From: Bacillus sp. HMF5848
Lineage (GTDB): Bacteria > Bacillota > Bacilli > Bacillales > HMF5848
Length of the DNA: 64,000 nt
Direction: 5' to 3'
Assembly (NCBI RefSeq): GCF_003944835.1
Contig: NZ_RWIV01000001.1
Span: forward strand, 3,833,501-3,897,500
Made by a program: the position numbers and the translations under genes. Positions 1 to 8,885 of the stretch are shown one piece after another (positions within the stretch are counted from its first letter, which is position 1; each line of letters starts with the position of its first letter). Under the pieces are notes generated by a model. It was given only the letters and a program-made list of their open reading frames with translations. It was not told the DNA's origin and did not search any database.

Positions 1-552
1 AGTAGGTGAACCTGTCTGGTCCGCCACTACTCCTAACTCATCACGTTCCGACGCAAGACGTAGCATTGTTTTAACAAAGTTATTGCCATATAACCCATAT
101 ACCCATGCTGTCCGGACAATAAAGAACTTTGAAGATAAGCTCTTTGTTAATTCTTCACCAGCATACTTTGTATAGCCGTAGACGCCAAGCGGTGCACATT
201 GGTCAAATTCTGAGTATGGCTTTGTTCCTTGTCCATTAAAAACATAGTCGGTGCTAATGTAAATCACTTTTGCATTGACTTGTTCCGCCGCAACGACAAT
301 ATTACGAGTTCCGTTAACATTCACATCGTACGCACCGTCAGTATCTGTTTCGGCTTGATCTACTTGTGTATAGGCTGCACAATGAATAACAGCATCAGGC
401 TGTACCTCCTCGAATCCTTTTTCCACAGCTTCTTGGTCAGTAATATCAAGCGTATCTCTATCATACGCTAATGCCTGCATATTATTTGTCTGAAGAGCTT
501 TAACAACATCTTGCCCTAACTGTCCGTTTGCACCAGTCACTAATACTTTCAT
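1..552 (-). CDS. rmlD: dTDP-4-dehydrorhamnose reductase, C-terminus cut by window edge
   Basis: Last step of dTDP-L-rhamnose synthesis, NADPH-dependent reduction of dTDP-4-keto-rhamnose in the cytoplasm. Translation from the ATG at 552 begins MKVLVTGANGQLGQDVV, the Rossmann nucleotide-binding loop of this short-chain dehydrogenase family. It continues with ISTDYVFNG and a YGYTKYAGE segment (the YxxxK catalytic pair) and, close to the edge, GVVADQTGSPT, a block typical of RmlD. About 184 codons are open to base 1, so roughly the last third of the protein lies outside the window. It starts 3 bases after the rmlB stop and is surely co-transcribed with rmlA, rmlC and rmlB. Confidence 0.95.
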   Translation of the reverse strand, partial: MKVLVTGANGQLGQDVVKALQTNNMQALAYDRDTLDITDQEAVEKGFEEVQPDAVIHCAAYTQVDQAETDTDGAYDVNVNGTRNIVVAAEQVNAKVIYISTDYVFNGQGTKPYSEFDQCAPLGVYGYTKYAGEELTKSLSSKFFIVRTAWVYGLYGNNFVKTMLRLASERDELGVVADQTGSPT

Positions 553-555
553 AGC

Positions 556-1575
556 TTACACACCTAATTTTTTAGAATAATGAGTTTTATAATACTCTTG
601 GTACGTACCAGCGATGATATTGCTCCACCATTGTTCATTCTCTATATACCAGTGAACAGTTTCACCAACGCCCTGTTCAAACGTATATTTTGGTTCCCAA
701 CCAAGCTGCTCACGAATTTTAGTAGCATCAATGGCGTATCTACGGTCATGCCCTAGACGATCCTCTACATATTTAATAAGAGATTCTGGCTTTCCTAATT
801 TGTTCAATATCGCTTTGACAACCTCTAAATTTGTGCGCTCATTGTTGCCACCCACATTATACACTTCACCATTCACACCTTTATGAAGAACAAGATCTAT
901 AGCTCGGCAATGGTCTTCTACATGCAACCAATCACGAACATTCAATCCATCACCATACACAGGAAGCTGCTTATCATGAAGAGCATTAATAATCATGAGT
1001 GGAATAAGCTTTTCAGGAAAATGATAAGGACCATAGTTATTCGAACATCTAGTAATATTGACTGGTAGTCCGAACGTTTCATGATATGCTCTAACAAGCA
1101 TATCAGCACCAGCCTTACTTGCACTATATGGACTATTAGGCGCTAAAGGAGTCTCTTCCGTAAAATATCCTGTCTCCCCTAACGTTCCATATACTTCATC
1201 CGTTGATACTTGTACATATTTAGCCACATTAAATTGCTTAGCAGCATCTAGTAACACCTGCGTCCCCTGTACATTTGTCGTAACAAAAATACCAGGGTCC
1301 GTAATACTTCTATCAACATGTGATTCCGCAGCAAAATTAAGTACCGCATCAAACTGATACTCCGTAAAAATCTGCTTAATATAGTTTCGGTCAGTAATAT
1401 CACCCTTCAAAAAGGTATAATTTGACGCTCCTTCAATATCGGCGAGATTCTCCAAATTCCCTGCATACGTTAAAACATCAAGATTGTATATATGATAAGT
1501 GGGATATTGATTCACCATATACCTAACAAAATTACTGCCTATAAAGCCCGCTCCGCCAGTGACGAGAAGTTTCAT
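556..1575 (-). CDS. rmlB: dTDP-glucose 4,6-dehydratase
   Basis: Converts dTDP-glucose to dTDP-4-keto-6-deoxyglucose, the second step to dTDP-rhamnose. The 339-aa protein is full length for the family. Visible motifs are GGAGFIGSN near the N-terminus (NAD binding), the STDEVYG segment around residue 130 with the Asp-Glu pair used in dehydration, and YSASKAGAD (YxxxK) around residue 160. The ATG at 1575 follows an AGGGGGC ribosome binding site. It lies between rmlC (11 bases) and rmlD (3 bases) in one minus-strand operon. Function is secure from motifs and context; the sugar's final destination is inferred. Confidence 0.97.
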   Translation of the reverse strand: MKLLVTGGAGFIGSNFVRYMVNQYPTYHIYNLDVLTYAGNLENLADIEGASNYTFLKGDITDRNYIKQIFTEYQFDAVLNFAAESHVDRSITDPGIFVTTNVQGTQVLLDAAKQFNVAKYVQVSTDEVYGTLGETGYFTEETPLAPNSPYSASKAGADMLVRAYHETFGLPVNITRCSNNYGPYHFPEKLIPLMIINALHDKQLPVYGDGLNVRDWLHVEDHCRAIDLVLHKGVNGEVYNVGGNNERTNLEVVKAILNKLGKPESLIKYVEDRLGHDRRYAIDATKIREQLGWEPKYTFEQGVGETVHWYIENEQWWSNIIAGTYQEYYKTHYSKKLGV

Positions 1576-1586
1576 GCTAATGCCCC

Positions 1587-2138
1587 CTAAAAAGTAAAGT
1601 TATTCTCCGCTTCCTGTAATACGGGATGTTTTGTATCTTTTTCCGATAGAATCGCATGGGAAGTTGGCCAATCAATATTTAATAACGGGTCATTCCAAAG
1701 TATTCCTCTATCATGTTCAGGTGAATATAATTCATCTACCTTATAAGTTACCTCCGTATTGTCAACTAACGTACAAAATCCATGTGCAAACCCTTTAGGT
1801 ACTAACAGCTGACGTTTGTTAGCCTCACTCAAGATTACACCAACCCATTGCCCGAATGTAGGAGAACCTTTACGAATATCAACTGCCACATCATAAATTG
1901 CTCCTCGAATACAACGTACTAATTTAGTTTGTGCCTTTGGCTCTAATTGATAGTGTAAACCTCTGATCGTACCAGCTGGTACAGAAAGAGAGTGATTGTC
2001 CTGAATAAAGTTATACTTTATATTGTTTTCTTCAAACACCTGTTGATTATACGTTTCCATAAAAAAACCACGGTGATCACCGAACACTTTAGGCTCAATA
2101 ATCACTACACCTGGAAGTTTGGTTTCCATAACCTTCAT
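1587..2138 (-). CDS. rmlC: dTDP-4-dehydrorhamnose 3,5-epimerase
   Basis: Third enzyme of dTDP-L-rhamnose synthesis, a cupin-fold double epimerase. The 183-aa protein has the usual length and shows KVFGDHRGFFMETYN near residue 17 and RGLHYQ around residue 60, the segment carrying the catalytic histidine, followed by VRCIRGAIYDVAVD. The ATG at 2138 is preceded by GGTGAAAAAGCT; a second ATG three codons in (MKVMETK) cannot be excluded. It starts 15 bases after the rmlA stop and ends 11 bases before rmlB, fitting the rmlA-C-B-D order common in Gram-positive glycan clusters. Confidence 0.96.
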   Translation of the reverse strand: MKVMETKLPGVVIIEPKVFGDHRGFFMETYNQQVFEENNIKYNFIQDNHSLSVPAGTIRGLHYQLEPKAQTKLVRCIRGAIYDVAVDIRKGSPTFGQWVGVILSEANKRQLLVPKGFAHGFCTLVDNTEVTYKVDELYSPEHDRGILWNDPLLNIDWPTSHAILSEKDTKHPVLQEAENNFTF

Positions 2139-2153
2139 AGCTTTTTCACCACT

Positions 2154-3038
2154 TTATATCATTATAGATTTTGAGCGTTTTGCTAATTTTAATAAATATT
2201 TACCGTACTCATTCTTAGCAAGAGGTTCTGCTAATGCAATTAATTGGTCAACTGTAATGTAGCCCATTCTAAATGCAATTTCCTCAATACATGCAACCTT
2301 TAAGCTTTGGCGCTTTTCAATAGTCTCAATAAATTGGGAAGCCTCTAATAACGATTCATGTGTACCTGTATCTAACCAAGCAAACCCGCGACCAAGTAAT
2401 TCAACTTGCAAGTCACCAGATTCTAAATATGCTTTATTCACATCGGTAATCTCAAGCTCACCACGAGCAGAAGGCTTAATGCTCTTAGCAATATCAATTA
2501 CACGGTTATCATAAAAATATAAACCTGTTACAGCAAAATTTGATTTTGGTTCGGCTGGCTTCTCCTCAATCGAAACAACTTTTCCCGTTTGATCAAAATC
2601 AACAACCCCAAAGCGTTCTGGATCATTTACATAATAACCAAACACTGTAGCACCGCTCGGACGATTAGCTGCCTTAAGCAGTAAATCTGTTAATCCGTGT
2701 CCGTAGAAAATATTATCCCCTAGTACTAACGCAACATTATCATCACCAATAAAATCTTCTCCAATAATAAAAGCTTGAGCTAGTCCATCTGGCGAAGGCT
2801 GAATAGCATAAGACAGTGTAATACCTATATCTGACCCATCACCTAACAACTCTTCAAATCTACCAATATCTTGTGGTGTTGAAATGATTAATATCTCCTT
2901 AATACCAGCAAGCATAAGAATTGAAAGAGGATAATAAATCATGGGTTTATCATAAATAGGTAGTAATTGTTTAGAAATAGTTCTTGTTAATGGATAAAGT
3001 CTCGTTCCACTTCCACCTGCTAGGATAATGCCTTTCAT
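2154..3038 (-). CDS. rmlA: Glucose-1-phosphate thymidylyltransferase
   Basis: First step of dTDP-L-rhamnose synthesis: dTTP plus glucose-1-phosphate gives dTDP-glucose. The start was set at the ATG at 3038 because [16 protein letters not shown] is the canonical N-terminus of the family, preceded by AAGGAAGG. The frame stays open 27 codons further upstream, but that stretch has no family resemblance. The 294-aa product carries [11 protein letters not shown] (nucleotide binding), LGDNIFYG around residue 110 (metal-binding Asp) and EEKP. It opens the rml part of the operon and follows the giant glycosyltransferase gene after 111 bases. Confidence 0.96.
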   Translation of the reverse strand: MKGIILAGGSGTRLYPLTRTISKQLLPIYDKPMIYYPLSILMLAGIKEILIISTPQDIGRFEELLGDGSDIGITLSYAIQPSPDGLAQAFIIGEDFIGDDNVALVLGDNIFYGHGLTDLLLKAANRPSGATVFGYYVNDPERFGVVDFDQTGKVVSIEEKPAEPKSNFAVTGLYFYDNRVIDIAKSIKPSARGELEITDVNKAYLESGDLQVELLGRGFAWLDTGTHESLLEASQFIETIEKRQSLKVACIEEIAFRMGYITVDQLIALAEPLAKNEYGKYLLKLAKRSKSIMI

Positions 3039-3149
3039 ATTGCCATCCTTCCTTAACCATAGTATTAACACGTTTTCTAAGCAGAAAGGTGAAGAAAAGA
3101 ATTCTACACCTTTCGTCATACCTTTATTGCTTAAGAAAGATTTTAGATA

Positions 3150-6100
3150 TTAATTCTTTCTGATTAACATTTCAATTGTATCTATAAAGGTACTAACTCT
3201 ATTCTCATAAGTATGAGATCTTCTCACAATATCTGAACCTCTTTTGGCTTTGATCTTTCGTTCTTCTGGATTTTCAATATAATATTCAATTAAATCACGA
3301 AGTTCTTCTTTTGTTTCATATGTTACTATTGCATCTCCAAACATATCCTCAATTCCCTCGACTTTATCTGTGATAATAAAAGCCTCGGATGCTAAACCAT
3401 CAAATATCCGATTTGAAATAAAGCCCTTTTGTCTCATATCATCCCAGTGATCATTTAGTAAAATATCACACGAGCCATAGTATTTATATAGATCTGTATT
3501 AAGAATGTGTTTCCCTTTAATATACTTACGATCGATGATATTCTCCCATAATGTTCCAAAAACAGCTAACTCTCTATCTGTAGGTAACAAGTCTTTAATA
3601 ATTTTTCTATAAATCTTACGTGAATTCCCTACAAATAAGAGTTGATATTTCTTAGCCTCATCTTCTGTAGGTCTACGAAATAGCTTAGGGTCTGTACATT
3701 GAAGCATTGGAGTAACAGGGACATCTGCTTTTCCTGCAATAATTTTTGCCCATTCAAAGGATGAAATAAAAACATGATCGTATTCATTATACTCTTCAAT
3801 AGAAACCTTATCCGGATGCGATATATTCCACATAATATTAATATGATGACTTTTAGGCTTATATCTACTTAATCCTCTTAAAACAATAACCGTATCACAT
3901 GATAAGTCTTTATCATTGTCCCACTCCGGTAACATTTGAATAATTACTTCATGCCCCTTTTTCTCAAACTGTTTCTTCAATCCTAAGGCCATATGGTAAT
4001 CTCCCCACTCATGGGCAACCTCCCATTTAGGAGCAGGAACTTTTATTGCAACTTTAAGCTTGTCTTGGTGACCTAATAGAATTTCCCGAATCGTTTTAGC
4101 ACGATTGTCATAAGTGTGATTTGTTAGCACAACTTCCTGCAATTTTTTGACCAACTTATTTCTTTTATTTTCGTTATTGAGATAAGTCAACAACAGATTT
4201 TCTAGTTCTTCTTTTGTTTCAAATGTCGGAAGTATCCCCTTAAAAGTTTCCTCAGCACCAAGTTTTCCATTTGTTATTACCAGAGTACCACTTGCTAAAG
4301 CATCAAATACCCTACTATTTACAGAACCATATGGTTTCGTCACTCGATTGGCATCATCAATTACTAACTTAGTTGACTTATAAAGATCCGGAATTTGCTT
4401 ATAACTTAAGAAACCTTGATCATATGGTTGGAACTTTTTAATTTTGTCCCAATTTTTCCCGAAAATTTTAAAGTCATATGGTATTTTTTCAGGATTTAAT
4501 AGTTGAATAATCTCCCTTGGATCATTCCAGTAACTACCAGTAAAACAATAATCGCACGATAGTAAGTCATTTTTAGTACCATTTTTAAAGCGTTCGGGAT
4601 TAGTAGCAATAGGTAAAACATACACTTGTTTATTTATCTTTTTACTAACAAGCTCACTGGCATAGCTACTCGATGCAAATAAAACATCATATTTCTCAAA
4701 GCCCGGTGATTCTATCCAACGCTCAAACCAATTTCTCATCCAAGCAATTTTAACCAAGTTGTGCGGGGCATTGATAATTTTCATAGGGTTATAGGCCTCT
4801 AGAAGGGAAATCAATATATCAGTATCTTCCTCTAAGGTATACCAACTTTTCTCTCCTCTCCTAGAAACAAAATATACTGAATAGCCTAGCTTCTTGAGAG
4901 ACTCTCCTAGTTCTAATGCTGTAAAGTAATCACCAGCTGTCACATTAGGTCCTACTTCTGTCACTGCTAGTGCAATCTTCAATGGTTGTTCAGTTATAAT
5001 CATTTTATTATTTAATTTTTCGTTTAGAATTTGTCTTTTCAACCAATAAAACCACTTATTTTTTAGCAGATTTCTATTCTTTAGCCGCCTATCTCGAATT
5101 TCTTTTTTCAAGTCTTTCTCTTGAGTTCCAAATTCATGATGAAAAAGAACAGAAGTTGGACAGTAGATGTTTTTAAGCCCTTTTTTTATAACCTTTAGGC
5201 CGAAGTCCACATCTTCGTATCCATAGACGTATCCTTCATCTAAACCTTCTAATTCTAAATACAAATCTTTCTTTACTAATAAACAAGCTGCAGTTACAGC
5301 TGCACGCTCTCTTTTCTGATTGACTTCAGCAGCAAATGGGTCTAACCCATTACCAGTATTATACGGTTGTATAAAATCCACCGTGTTTTTGAAAGCAATA
5401 CCTGTGTGTTGAACCTTCAACTCGTTTACTTTGTTAATACTATTTTTATTCTGTTTAGAATATATTAATTTTGATCCAACTGTTCCAACGCCTGGTGTTG
5501 TTTGAATTGTATTTACCATTTCCGTTAACCAACCCCAAAGTGGCTCTACATCATTATTTAATAATAAAATGTACTCACCTTTTGCTTCATTTACTGCTTT
5601 ATTATTGGCTTCTGAAAATGAAGCATTATAATTATTCTTAATGAGTTTAATTGTTACTTTGGGCGTGAACTCATTGATTACTTCGAAACTATTATCATTT
5701 GAGTTATTATCAAAAATGATAATCTCAAAATTCGGATAGATGGTATTCTCCAAAATTGAAGTAAACAATCTTCTTAAATGTTCTGCACCGTTACGGTTTA
5801 ATACAATTAAGGAAACCAATGGACAAGTTTCTGGTACTTTCACATCAATTTGTTGTTTATGCTTTTTTATAATCTCTTTATATACTTCTTCAGCATTAAT
5901 TTTCGGTATTTGTCTACTTTTAGTTAAATTATTAGGCTTAACTGCAGTATTCTTTGTTTCCCTTAAAGTTTCATTATTTTTTTTTCTATTATTACGTTTT
6001 TTGAGACCCAGCTTCACTAATTGAATCAACTTTAAAGGAGCTTTTAAAGTATCTTTCGAAGGTCTTAATGCACTTATAACAATATCTCCTAATTGATATC

Positions 6101-7310
6101 GAACTGAGTTTAAATGCGTGTTTGCCGCAATTTCTGCATGCTGTGCTCTTATTAGATTATTTTTAGCCTGACCTTTTAACTCTTGTATTTGTTTAGAAAG
6201 TTTGTTTTTTTCCGTTTGAAATTCATTTAATTTTTCTTCTAAGATATATATCTCATTCTCTTTTGAATATAATTTCTCAGACACCACGGCCGTTTCTTCG
6301 AACATCGTTTTTAGTTCACCAATAGAATTATCTATGGTGTTCTGTAAAATATCTTTAATCTCTTTGTTGTTATCTAATTTCTCTTGAGTATTTTTTAATT
6401 CTTCTTCTTTTTCTTTAAATTCATCATTTAATTCTTGTAACTGGTTATTTATTGAAGATAACTCTCTTCTCAACCTTGCATTATTATCAATTAAAGTCTG
6501 GTTCTTATCGAGTTCATCTATTAGTGTACCCTTCAATTCCGTCATTTTTTCATTAACAGAATTAATTTCATTTTTTAGTCTATTATTCTCAATCATTAAA
6601 GTTATTCGTTCTTTTTCTACGACTTCAATGAGTTTTTCAGCAGTGAATAGTTTAGCAACTTGCTCTTCGCCTGAATTTATTATCACTCCAAGCCCATGTA
6701 GACCTTCTATTTTCAACAGCTTTAAATTTAGTTCAGATTCATTAATGAAATCTTCAACAGCTGTTAATACTCCGTTTTGAGGGTTGTTCTCATAGATTGC
6801 GTTATTAAGGTGACTATTAAATCCATTTTCCACCAAACTGGATGAGTCTGTAGTTATTCCTAACTTTTTGTATGGTTGTTGGTATGCTAGTGGTATATTT
6901 TCTGGATTGTAATATAAATCTCTTCTACCGTATGGCCAACCAATATCGTGAATAAGAACTAACGGGAACTTATTTTTTCCATTGAAATTTTTTTCAATTA
7001 TCTTTAGTTCATTATAGACAGTGTACCAATTGTGATCTCCATCAATTAAGACAGCATCATAGTTCTCAATGAGCGGTAATGCACTTAAGCTTAATTCTTT
7101 ATAAAACTTAAAGTTTGAGTATTCTTTCTCAAACTCTACTGTATCAAATAAAGGAGCAGGATCAATACAAAAAAGCTGTCCTTCTTTTTCACTAATATAT
7201 TCAAGTAGTTGTTTAGTATTTTTCCCATATTGAGATCCTACCTCAACTACATCTTTCACATTATGTGCTTCAAAGATTGGTTTTATAATAACTTCCCAAA
7301 AACGATTCAA
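3150..7310 (-). CDS. Giant methyltransferase / coiled-coil / multi-glycosyltransferase, WsaE-like
   Basis: A 1386-aa cytoplasmic protein with four parts. Residues 1-215 look like a class I SAM methyltransferase of the Methyltransf_24 type (VEVGSQYGKNT motif I, FCIDPAP, then YDAVLIDGDHNW). Residues about 215-395 are a long Glu/Lys/Asn-rich coiled coil. Residues about 497-760 are a GT2 glycosyltransferase (VSLIVLNRNGAEHL, IIIFDNNSND, LLLNNDVEP as the DxD-type site, then GYEDVDFGLK). Residues about 777-1070 and 1080-1386 are two CgeB-like GT-B modules, each ending in the pattern R.FD.LAS...I...GAEE/EGIE...T.EEL. The start is a TTG with GGAGG 7 bases upstream. The nearest described architecture is WsaE of the Geobacillus S-layer glycan cluster (methyltransferase plus two rhamnosyltransferases). 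Rhamnose as donor is inferred from the adjacent rml genes. Confidence 0.85.
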   Translation of the reverse strand: MNRFWEVIIKPIFEAHNVKDVVEVGSQYGKNTKQLLEYISEKEGQLFCIDPAPLFDTVEFEKEYSNFKFYKELSLSALPLIENYDAVLIDGDHNWYTVYNELKIIEKNFNGKNKFPLVLIHDIGWPYGRRDLYYNPENIPLAYQQPYKKLGITTDSSSLVENGFNSHLNNAIYENNPQNGVLTAVEDFINESELNLKLLKIEGLHGLGVIINSGEEQVAKLFTAEKLIEVVEKERITLMIENNRLKNEINSVNEKMTELKGTLIDELDKNQTLIDNNARLRRELSSINNQLQELNDEFKEKEEELKNTQEKLDNNKEIKDILQNTIDNSIGELKTMFEETAVVSEKLYSKENEIYILEEKLNEFQTEKNKLSKQIQELKGQAKNNLIRAQHAEIAANTHLNSVRYQLGDIVISALRPSKDTLKAPLKLIQLVKLGLKKRNNRKKNNETLRETKNTAVKPNNLTKSRQIPKINAEEVYKEIIKKHKQQIDVKVPETCPLVSLIVLNRNGAEHLRRLFTSILENTIYPNFEIIIFDNNSNDNSFEVINEFTPKVTIKLIKNNYNASFSEANNKAVNEAKGEYILLLNNDVEPLWGWLTEMVNTIQTTPGVGTVGSKLIYSKQNKNSINKVNELKVQHTGIAFKNTVDFIQPYNTGNGLDPFAAEVNQKRERAAVTAACLLVKKDLYLELEGLDEGYVYGYEDVDFGLKVIKKGLKNIYCPTSVLFHHEFGTQEKDLKKEIRDRRLKNRNLLKNKWFYWLKRQILNEKLNNKMIITEQPLKIALAVTEVGPNVTAGDYFTALELGESLKKLGYSVYFVSRRGEKSWYTLEEDTDILISLLEAYNPMKIINAPHNLVKIAWMRNWFERWIESPGFEKYDVLFASSSYASELVSKKINKQVYVLPIATNPERFKNGTKNDLLSCDYCFTGSYWNDPREIIQLLNPEKIPYDFKIFGKNWDKIKKFQPYDQGFLSYKQIPDLYKSTKLVIDDANRVTKPYGSVNSRVFDALASGTLVITNGKLGAEETFKGILPTFETKEELENLLLTYLNNENKRNKLVKKLQEVVLTNHTYDNRAKTIREILLGHQDKLKVAIKVPAPKWEVAHEWGDYHMALGLKKQFEKKGHEVIIQMLPEWDNDKDLSCDTVIVLRGLSRYKPKSHHINIMWNISHPDKVSIEEYNEYDHVFISSFEWAKIIAGKADVPVTPMLQCTDPKLFRRPTEDEAKKYQLLFVGNSRKIYRKIIKDLLPTDRELAVFGTLWENIIDRKYIKGKHILNTDLYKYYGSCDILLNDHWDDMRQKGFISNRIFDGLASEAFIITDKVEGIEDMFGDAIVTYETKEELRDLIEYYIENPEERKIKAKRGSDIVRRSHTYENRVSTFIDTIEMLIRKN

Positions 7311-7333
7311 AACCTTCCCTCCTACTTAAGTAA

Positions 7334-8047
7334 TTACGCATTATATTTTGAAAAGACTTCCTCTACAGGTCCATCTGCTTTTTTCATACCCTTGTCCATC
7401 CATATTACTCTATCACACACTTTTTTTATCATATCTTCTGAATGCGATACTAAAATAATTGTCGTCCCCTGCTCTTTTAAACTGAGTATATGATTTAAAC
7501 CTTTTTCTTTAAATTTCTTATCTCCCACCGCCAATATTTCATCTATCAATAATATGTCGGGTTTAATACTAACAGCTATAGAATACGCAAGTCTCATGTA
7601 CATACCTGAAGAGTAGTTTCTCACAGGCTGGTCAATGAATTCCTCTAGTTCTGAGAATTCTATTATAAATTTCAGTTTTTCATCGACTTGTTTTTTAGAT
7701 AGACCAAGAATTGCACCATTAAGGTAAATATTTTCGAGACCTGTATAGTCTGGCTTAAAACCTGCTCCGAGCTCTAGCAGACTAGAAACACGACCATGTA
7801 CATTTACTTCACCCGAAGTAGGATATAATATTTTTGTTATTATTTTTAGAAGTGTACTTTTTCCAGAACCATTTCTTCCTATTATACCTACGGCTTCCCC
7901 TTTACTAACGGACAAATTCACATTTTGAAGAGCCCAATACTCTTTTCGTTTTATCTTATTCCTATAAACTAACAAATCCTTAAGTGTATTTGTATTATTA
8001 TTAAGGATGAATCTTTTTGAAAGTTCTTTTACCTCAATTAGTTGCAT
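7334..8047 (-). CDS. Polysaccharide ABC exporter, ATP-binding subunit (Wzt/TagH/WsaD-like)
   Basis: ATPase of a two-component ABC-2 glycan exporter at the cytoplasmic membrane. From the ATG at 8047 it is 237 aa; a GTG three codons upstream (8056) is possible but sits almost on the ribosome binding site. It shows Walker A GRNGSGKST, signature YSSGMYMRLAYS, Walker B DILLIDEIL and the switch HS in LVSHSED. It lacks the long C-terminal carbohydrate-binding domain found in Wzt proteins that recognise a capped chain end. It lies 14 bases after the permease gene and 23 bases before the giant glycosyltransferase. Confidence 0.93.
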   Translation of the reverse strand: MQLIEVKELSKRFILNNNTNTLKDLLVYRNKIKRKEYWALQNVNLSVSKGEAVGIIGRNGSGKSTLLKIITKILYPTSGEVNVHGRVSSLLELGAGFKPDYTGLENIYLNGAILGLSKKQVDEKLKFIIEFSELEEFIDQPVRNYSSGMYMRLAYSIAVSIKPDILLIDEILAVGDKKFKEKGLNHILSLKEQGTTIILVSHSEDMIKKVCDRVIWMDKGMKKADGPVEEVFSKYNA

Positions 8048-8061
8048 TAAAGTCACTGCCT

Positions 8062-8847
8062 TTAAATTTTCTCTGCAAAAGATTTATTTAATCTGTTAAA
8101 AATTATAAATGACAAATAAGTTATTATTAATGATATTATGAAAACTAATCCAAGATTTTTTAAGTTAGGAGCATTTTGAAAAAACAAAATGTCCTGATAC
8201 GTTTCAATAATTGGTTTTAAAGGATTCAGATTCATTAACCATAGAAATTTTTCTGGAATCATATCTACTGAATAAAGGATAGGTGTGTAATAAAACATAC
8301 CCATCATTACGACTTCTAAAATTTGCCTCATATCTCTAAAATTAACCGTAATCGCTCCAAAGAAAATTGATAATCCTGTTGTTAGGATTAGCTGAACTAT
8401 AATATTAACAGGCAAATATAAAATGTAGATTGAAAACCCTTTTCCCCAAATAATTAGTGCAGCTAGTAAGACCACTAATCCAATTAAATAATTAACTAAA
8501 TTACTTAAGCTAACACTTATCGGAAGAATTTCTCTTGGAAAGTAAACCTTTTTAATTAGACCAGCATTGCTAAGAATTGAATTTGCACTTCCTAATACAG
8601 AGCTTCTAAAATAAATCCATGGTAACAAACCAGTAAATAGGAATAGGAAATAATTTTCAATCTGTATTCTCATTATAAATGAAAAGACAAAACCATATAT
8701 GATTAAAAGAAAAACGGGATTCAATAATGCCCACAATATTCCTAAAACTGACCCTTTATACCTATTTCTTACTTCAGAACGTGTATAGGTTATAATCATA
8801 TTCCTATATTTGTATAGTTCTTTAAGCTTTAAAATCAATGTAGTCAC
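8062..8847 (-). CDS. Polysaccharide ABC exporter, permease (Wzm/TagG/WsaC-like)
   Basis: ABC-2 type membrane subunit of 261 aa (six predicted membrane spans) that would move a lipid-linked glycan across the membrane. The N-terminal YTRSEVRNRYKGSVLGILWA and the WALLNPVFLLIIYGFVFSF stretch are typical of Wzm/TagG/RfbA permeases. The GTG at 8847 abuts the AAGGG ribosome binding site; a TTG three codons later (8838) has better spacing and may be the real start. It pairs with the ATPase gene downstream. Confidence 0.92.
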   Translation of the reverse strand: MTTLILKLKELYKYRNMIITYTRSEVRNRYKGSVLGILWALLNPVFLLIIYGFVFSFIMRIQIENYFLFLFTGLLPWIYFRSSVLGSANSILSNAGLIKKVYFPREILPISVSLSNLVNYLIGLVVLLAALIIWGKGFSIYILYLPVNIIVQLILTTGLSIFFGAITVNFRDMRQILEVVMMGMFYYTPILYSVDMIPEKFLWLMNLNPLKPIIETYQDILFFQNAPNLKNLGLVFIISLIITYLSFIIFNRLNKSFAEKI

Positions 8848-8885
8848 CCTTCACAAGCAATAGAAATTAATAGCTTCATCGTTAT

